Positions 59,771 to 64,000 of a stretch of DNA of 64,000 bases are shown in pieces. Below the pieces are notes generated by a model. It was given only the letters and a program-made list of their open reading frames with translations. It had not been told where the DNA came from and ran no database searches. A program made the position numbers and the translations under genes. The DNA is from Owenia fusiformis. Lineage: Eukaryota; Annelida; Polychaeta; Sabellida; Oweniidae. The stretch lies in the NCBI GenBank assembly GCA_903813345.2, contig CAIIXF020000009.1, positions 22,035,759-22,099,758 on the forward strand. The letters are read 5' to 3'. Numbering within the stretch: the stretch's first letter is position 1; every line of letters begins with the position of its first letter.

Positions 59771-61369
59771 GTTTGTAACCCCTCCCTCCTTCTCGATTAA
59801 GGCAATGAATATGAAGATGATTCAGAGGTAATATGAGAGATACTAGTGAAGGGTTGTTTTATGATAAATGAGTTCAAATAACTTAATACAAGTCATAACT
59901 GTTACTAGTATGCAAATCACACCAGCATGAGATAACATCATACTCAAAGGATGGAAAGGTCCATTACTTTTCAATTGCATGAAATGGCTCTAACCCTGAC
60001 AAATATATTAATCAATTTTAACTCTTGATCAATGAAACTATTCATATTCTAGGTACAAGTCAATGAATACGACTTTGACAAACTAAAAAGACTAAGGATC
60101 TCTAGGACTTAAAAGTTAATTTGACCATTGATGACCTATGATAGGGAAGGGTCATGATAACACTTATATAAAATATCTAAAGTATCTAATAATGATAATG
60201 AACATACTACAATGTTACAAAATGTTAGTAGATGCTTATTGAATGTCAATTGTTGTTAGTGTAATATGTGTTTTTCATTTAATACTGCAACAATTACACA
60301 AGTACCAAAAAGTGCCACGCCCATTTTCCCCTAAAAGCAGTTGTGTGTGACTACATTTGATAAATATTATTAATTTATGAGATCATTATATAAAGATTTT
60401 AGTGCTTTAGTGTGAATACATACAAAGTAGCAGCCACAAAATCCAAACAGATTTGCAAATATTTCACTTTGAGAACTTAAGGACACATTTGGGACGGGGT
60501 CAAATTGAGAAGATTGTGAGATATAAATACTGTTTCCATGGTAACCATTTAAGTCAGAGATTGGAAGTTTCTGTCACTGACTAACCATGGCATGCCCTAC
60601 CCACTATAAAACGATGAATATCTGATATGCATTAGTATTCTTTTTATTGGGTGGTATTAAAGTACCCCCAAGGTTTTGTTGGGGTAGGGGTATAAATTGG
60701 CCTAAGGGCCTTCTGCCACTCCTACATAAAGTCCAACTACCCAGAGAGTGTCCAGCATAATCATACAGATTGTTTGAAATATGTTGGAATGTGTGACCTT
60801 CCATGAAAAGTAGGATGCATTTCTAGAGCACTTCTACAGAATAGTCCACAGTCTATGAAGTCCAATAACGATCGGAGTAAATGCTATTGAAAACGACGTC
60901 AGAGTATGATACGCTAAAATGAACCATTTCTTTTTAATGGTATGATAAAGTGTCATGGATATATTTACACATGTTTTCAGCATAACACTGACGGTACTCA
61001 TGAGATCTGGATGTATTTGGTATTTTTAATTTTTTCAAAAATATAATGTTTAATTTTTTTGTCCGCTGCAACGGAGCAGCTTCAAATCTGATATACATTG
61101 ATTTATAAAATATATTTTACAACAACACTCTAGAGGAATACTAAGGAAAGAGGTTTGACACGTTTTCTCATCTAAAGTGTAGTTCAAGATAAATAATGAA
61201 ACCTCAATTCTGAATTTCTTAACGTAGTTCACATTTGAAACTGCTCCGTCAAGGCGGACAAAAAAATTAAACATTAATTTTTATGAAAAAATAAAATTAA
61301 AAAAGAACCACTACATCCAGATCTTATTAATACCTTATATTTTCCAATTTAACATGGGTTCCTTTGATT

Positions 61370-62035
61370 GTAATGTGCTTTCCAAAAATGGATGAAGACT
61401 TTTAAAAAGAATTGGCGGACTTGAAGTGTCGATTTCGTTATTGTTAGTTTTCATTGAATTAGACTACTTTATAGTTGACCTAATGCTTTGATATTTGAAC
61501 TAAATCCGACTTATATGACATGGAAACTCTGGAGTATAATCATTTGTTCATATATCATGCGTGTGCGCCACAGTTCGACGTTATCTTTCATCGCTCAAGG
61601 GGCGGTAACTTGGATTTTGGTTTTACAGATGATAAAACAACTGATAATCGGTGATGCGGTTACGTTATGAGAGTTTATTATGGAGAGCTAAACATGTCCA
61701 GTTACCGCGTATTGAAATCTAACATGACCGTTACCGCATCTTACATTTCCAATTTCCAAGATATCGTTGAACTGTGGCCTTTTCGCATGTTATATGAACA
61801 AATTATCATACTCCAGTGTTTCCATGTCATATAAGTCGGATTTAGATCAAATATCAAAGCATTATACGTCAACTATAAAGTAGTTTAATTCGATGGAAAC
61901 TGAAAATATCGAAATCGGCACTTCCCGTCCGCCATCTTTGATGCGAAGGTGACGGCCGTTACCTTCGCTTGATACTGACCAGTGAAACATTCATTGAATT
62001 AAAAATAGATTTACCACAAGATGCACTCAACTGGA
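61370..62035. mobile_element. Foldback element, both arms present (copy B side)
   Basis: Arm 61410-61570 (GGCGGACTTGAAGTGTCGAT to CCACAGTTCGACG) is the reverse complement of 61760-61930. The centre has TGCGGTTACGTTATGAGAGT and TGACCGTTACCGCATC. The right arm is followed by GATACTGACCAGTGAAACAT, which in copy A stands in front of the left arm, in inverse orientation. Confidence 0.8.
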
Positions 62036-62147
62036 TTCTATAAATGTATGTATTTGTTGTAGTTAAGAAAGTGTACAGTGTATTTGTTAATAAAACCGGA
62101 TATGTTTATGTGGCCGTCTCCCTTTTCAGGGTCGGTAGTGAGCTGAG

Positions 62148-62334
62148 GCCCGGTGTAAAAGGGTCGGAGGTCCTATCAAATTATGGTCCTACTTTCCATT
62201 GATTTATATGGTGACCTAAATACAACTCTTTTCCTTATTATCGTATCCACAATCAGGGCCAGTAAGAGCCTTTAAGAAAGGGGACCATAATCCCCAGGGG
62301 ACCATTATTTCTTTTACACCGGGTATACAGTCAT
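62148..62334. mobile_element. Small MITE with CCCGGTGTAAAAG ends
   Basis: CCCGGTGTAAAAGGG and inverted CTTTTACACCGGG bound 187 bp; inner blocks TTATGGTCCT and GGACCATAAT also pair. Confidence 0.85.
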
Positions 62335-63032
62335 TAATAAAAAATATTCTTATTCTTATTCAATGTAAGTAATATAAGTTAATAGTAATATTAATATACA
62401 TGTATACACCACGCATTACCAACTCAGTACACTAGGGGACTTTTTAAAAAAATTTAACGTATTCCTGGGCCTCAAGTAGTGAGCTAAATATTCTGGATCA
62501 AATCGTCATTAGTGATACCCACAGTGCGCCGATTCATAATAAATTCCAATAGAATACTCAAAATATATGAGTAATGGTGAAGGCCAACGTAGTTTAGATG
62601 CATCTTATTAGATTGATCAAGTTCTAGCTTTGGAGTGTTTTTTATAATAATGCGTGCACGGTGATAAAGCATACATAATTTCAGATTAGTCAATTACGTC
62701 AATATTTCATTATCAAAAGCAAGAAAACATTTTGACCCCCGCCGTTTGGGCATACGAGAAAATGGTATTGCGATGTGCATTATCTCCAAAACGGACACAC
62801 AATTTCTTCATTTTTTATATTGTTATTGTCTTTTTTGTGGACGCTGTTCGACGGAGGTCGGCGTCTGTAACAAAGTGAAGGTGTCATTTTGTTAATGAGG
62901 AAATAGACTAGGAGTTCACATCTATATCTGTCCTTTGGTAACTGACCTTCCATTGACTTTCAGAAAATGCCTTGGGCCCTAGAGAGATTGCTTGCATTAA
63001 TGATTATCTAGAGTTTATTCAAATTATTTGTC
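62335..63032. other. No gene seen
   Basis: AT-rich, no recognisable exon. The expected exon 1 of CHT copy B is not here. Confidence 0.55.
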
Positions 63033-63774
63033 AAAGGAATGGTATCGATATGGTGTACTGAATTCAACAATGTTTTCCTCTGAAACCTATTATTGAAAAC
63101 ATAATGTAAAAACACGGACCTTTATGTAATTTTGACTGATTGACAACAATTGAATGTGAAAATTATTGATACATATTTTCTATAAGTGATTTTGTTAACA
63201 TTCTCTTTGTTTTTTTAGTGCGATTGTTTATTGTTCCTTTTTATCAATTCTTGATAATGAAATAAAATATCTTTCTGAAGCTTGTTTGAACAAAATAGCA
63301 TATATAACATTTTCTCAGACCGCTCAATATTGCAGTTATACAACGGAAATTTTGGTTGATTTTATAAAAAACGTATTCAAAAATTAAAACAAAAAAAACA
63401 AAAATAGATAAAAAAAATTAAGATAAAACCTTTTATTTCAATACTAAGATACTTTTTAAAATCAACCAAACTTTCTTTTGTACAATTACAATATCGAGAG
63501 ACCTATACACGTAGTGTTTATGTCATTTTGTTCCAAGCAATGAGGTTTGGATAGATATTTCATTTCATTCCGAACATATGATACCAAGAACAAAAGACGT
63601 GTCTGATGTGTTTTCTAAAACAATATAGAGAAGAGTAAATATATTAATTTCAAATCATATTGTTACCACGCAAAAGATGACCATTAAATTGACAATGTGT
63701 AGAATTTTCAGAACTTTTTGATTAACTTTTTGAACGTGTGTTCAAAAAGTGCACCATATCGACACCCATCCTTT
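63033..63774. mobile_element. TIR element, short relative of 14644-16387
   Basis: AAAGGAATGGTATCGATATG at the left and CATATCGACACCCATCCTTT at the right are inverted. The interior has a hairpin (AAATTTTGGTTGATTTTA against TAAAATCAACCAAACTTT). In reverse orientation it matches about 650 bp of the element at 14644, without the retrotransposon-like part. Confidence 0.82.
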
Positions 63775-64000
63775 CGAGACATGTAATTCTCATACAAGTG
63801 TGGGAGCAAAAGTCCAAATAAGAGGTCCCGTTTCCTTTTTAGAGGCGAGCTAAGCGACATATGTTTTCATGAACTAGAAGTGATACTTATCAAGAAAAAT
63901 GATGTTGTCAATTCTGATTCCGCGACGGCGTTGCTATGGTAACCAAGTAAATATGCCACACCCACTTTTAGATGCTCTTTTCAGTGTTTGGCCTCTATTT

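Larger units (their letters stand above)
56184..60856. mobile_element. 4.7-kb element with about 0.6-kb terminal inverted repeats
   Basis: The left arm (56184-56795) and right arm (60240-60856) are reverse complements with moderate divergence. They start ATAGACTGTGGACTACTCTG and include AAGTGCCACGCCC, AACCTTGGGGGTACTTTAAT and TTACCATGGAAACAGTATTT blocks. Copy A lacks the whole element at the matching site (near 43700-43830). The 3.4-kb inside is AT-rich; a broken frame at about 57480-57690 reads KLLSELKQYFPKKSQHFKTT and RCLLDSIRELGKPDRESS, which I do not recognise. No transposase or polymerase motif seen. Confidence 0.85.

Overview
This is eukaryotic, animal nuclear DNA: AT-rich, gene-poor, with short exons bounded by GT-AG splice sites, long introns and many transposon remnants. 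The two recognisable host genes (a Rab26/Rab37-family GTPase and an SLC5A7-type choline transporter), together with CCCAACGAAC/GTCC-rich repeats and many mariner-like and foldback MITEs, suggest a marine invertebrate, perhaps a lophotrochozoan or a non-vertebrate deuterostome. I cannot settle the phylum from this window.

Layout. 1-9000: repeats only (a 933-bp foldback element, a 48-bp minisatellite, several MITEs). 9000-27682, plus strand: a Rab26/37 gene from the P-loop exon to the prenylated C-terminus; the N-terminal exon is not seen and probably lies upstream. The switch II exon is present twice (11506-11572 and 19243-19309), with equal length, equal phase and two amino-acid differences. 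This looks like a mutually exclusive exon pair and is the most interesting host-gene feature. 30712-31705: a dead mariner-like element. 32455-35623: non-LTR retrotransposon remains, including one element nested in another with an ACACTT target-site duplication.

37947-55353, minus strand: two tandem copies of the coding exons of a high-affinity choline transporter (CHT). Copy A (37947-40838, with first coding exon at 47881-48055) has a one-base deletion in exon 4. Copy B (52444-55353) has intact exons 2-7, but no first exon is visible in the window; extrapolating the duplication puts it near or past the right edge. The copies are nearly identical through exons and several introns but differ sharply in a short piece of the C-terminal tail and in large insertions: about 1.3 kb and 0.76 kb in A, and a 4.7-kb element with about 0.6-kb terminal inverted repeats in B. 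A recent tandem duplication and a false duplication from two assembled haplotypes must both be considered.

Rab26/37 proteins act in secretory-vesicle traffic and CHT recycles choline at cholinergic terminals. Both are linked to neurosecretion, but nothing in the sequence shows co-regulation. Everything else is intronic or intergenic DNA dominated by decayed mobile elements.
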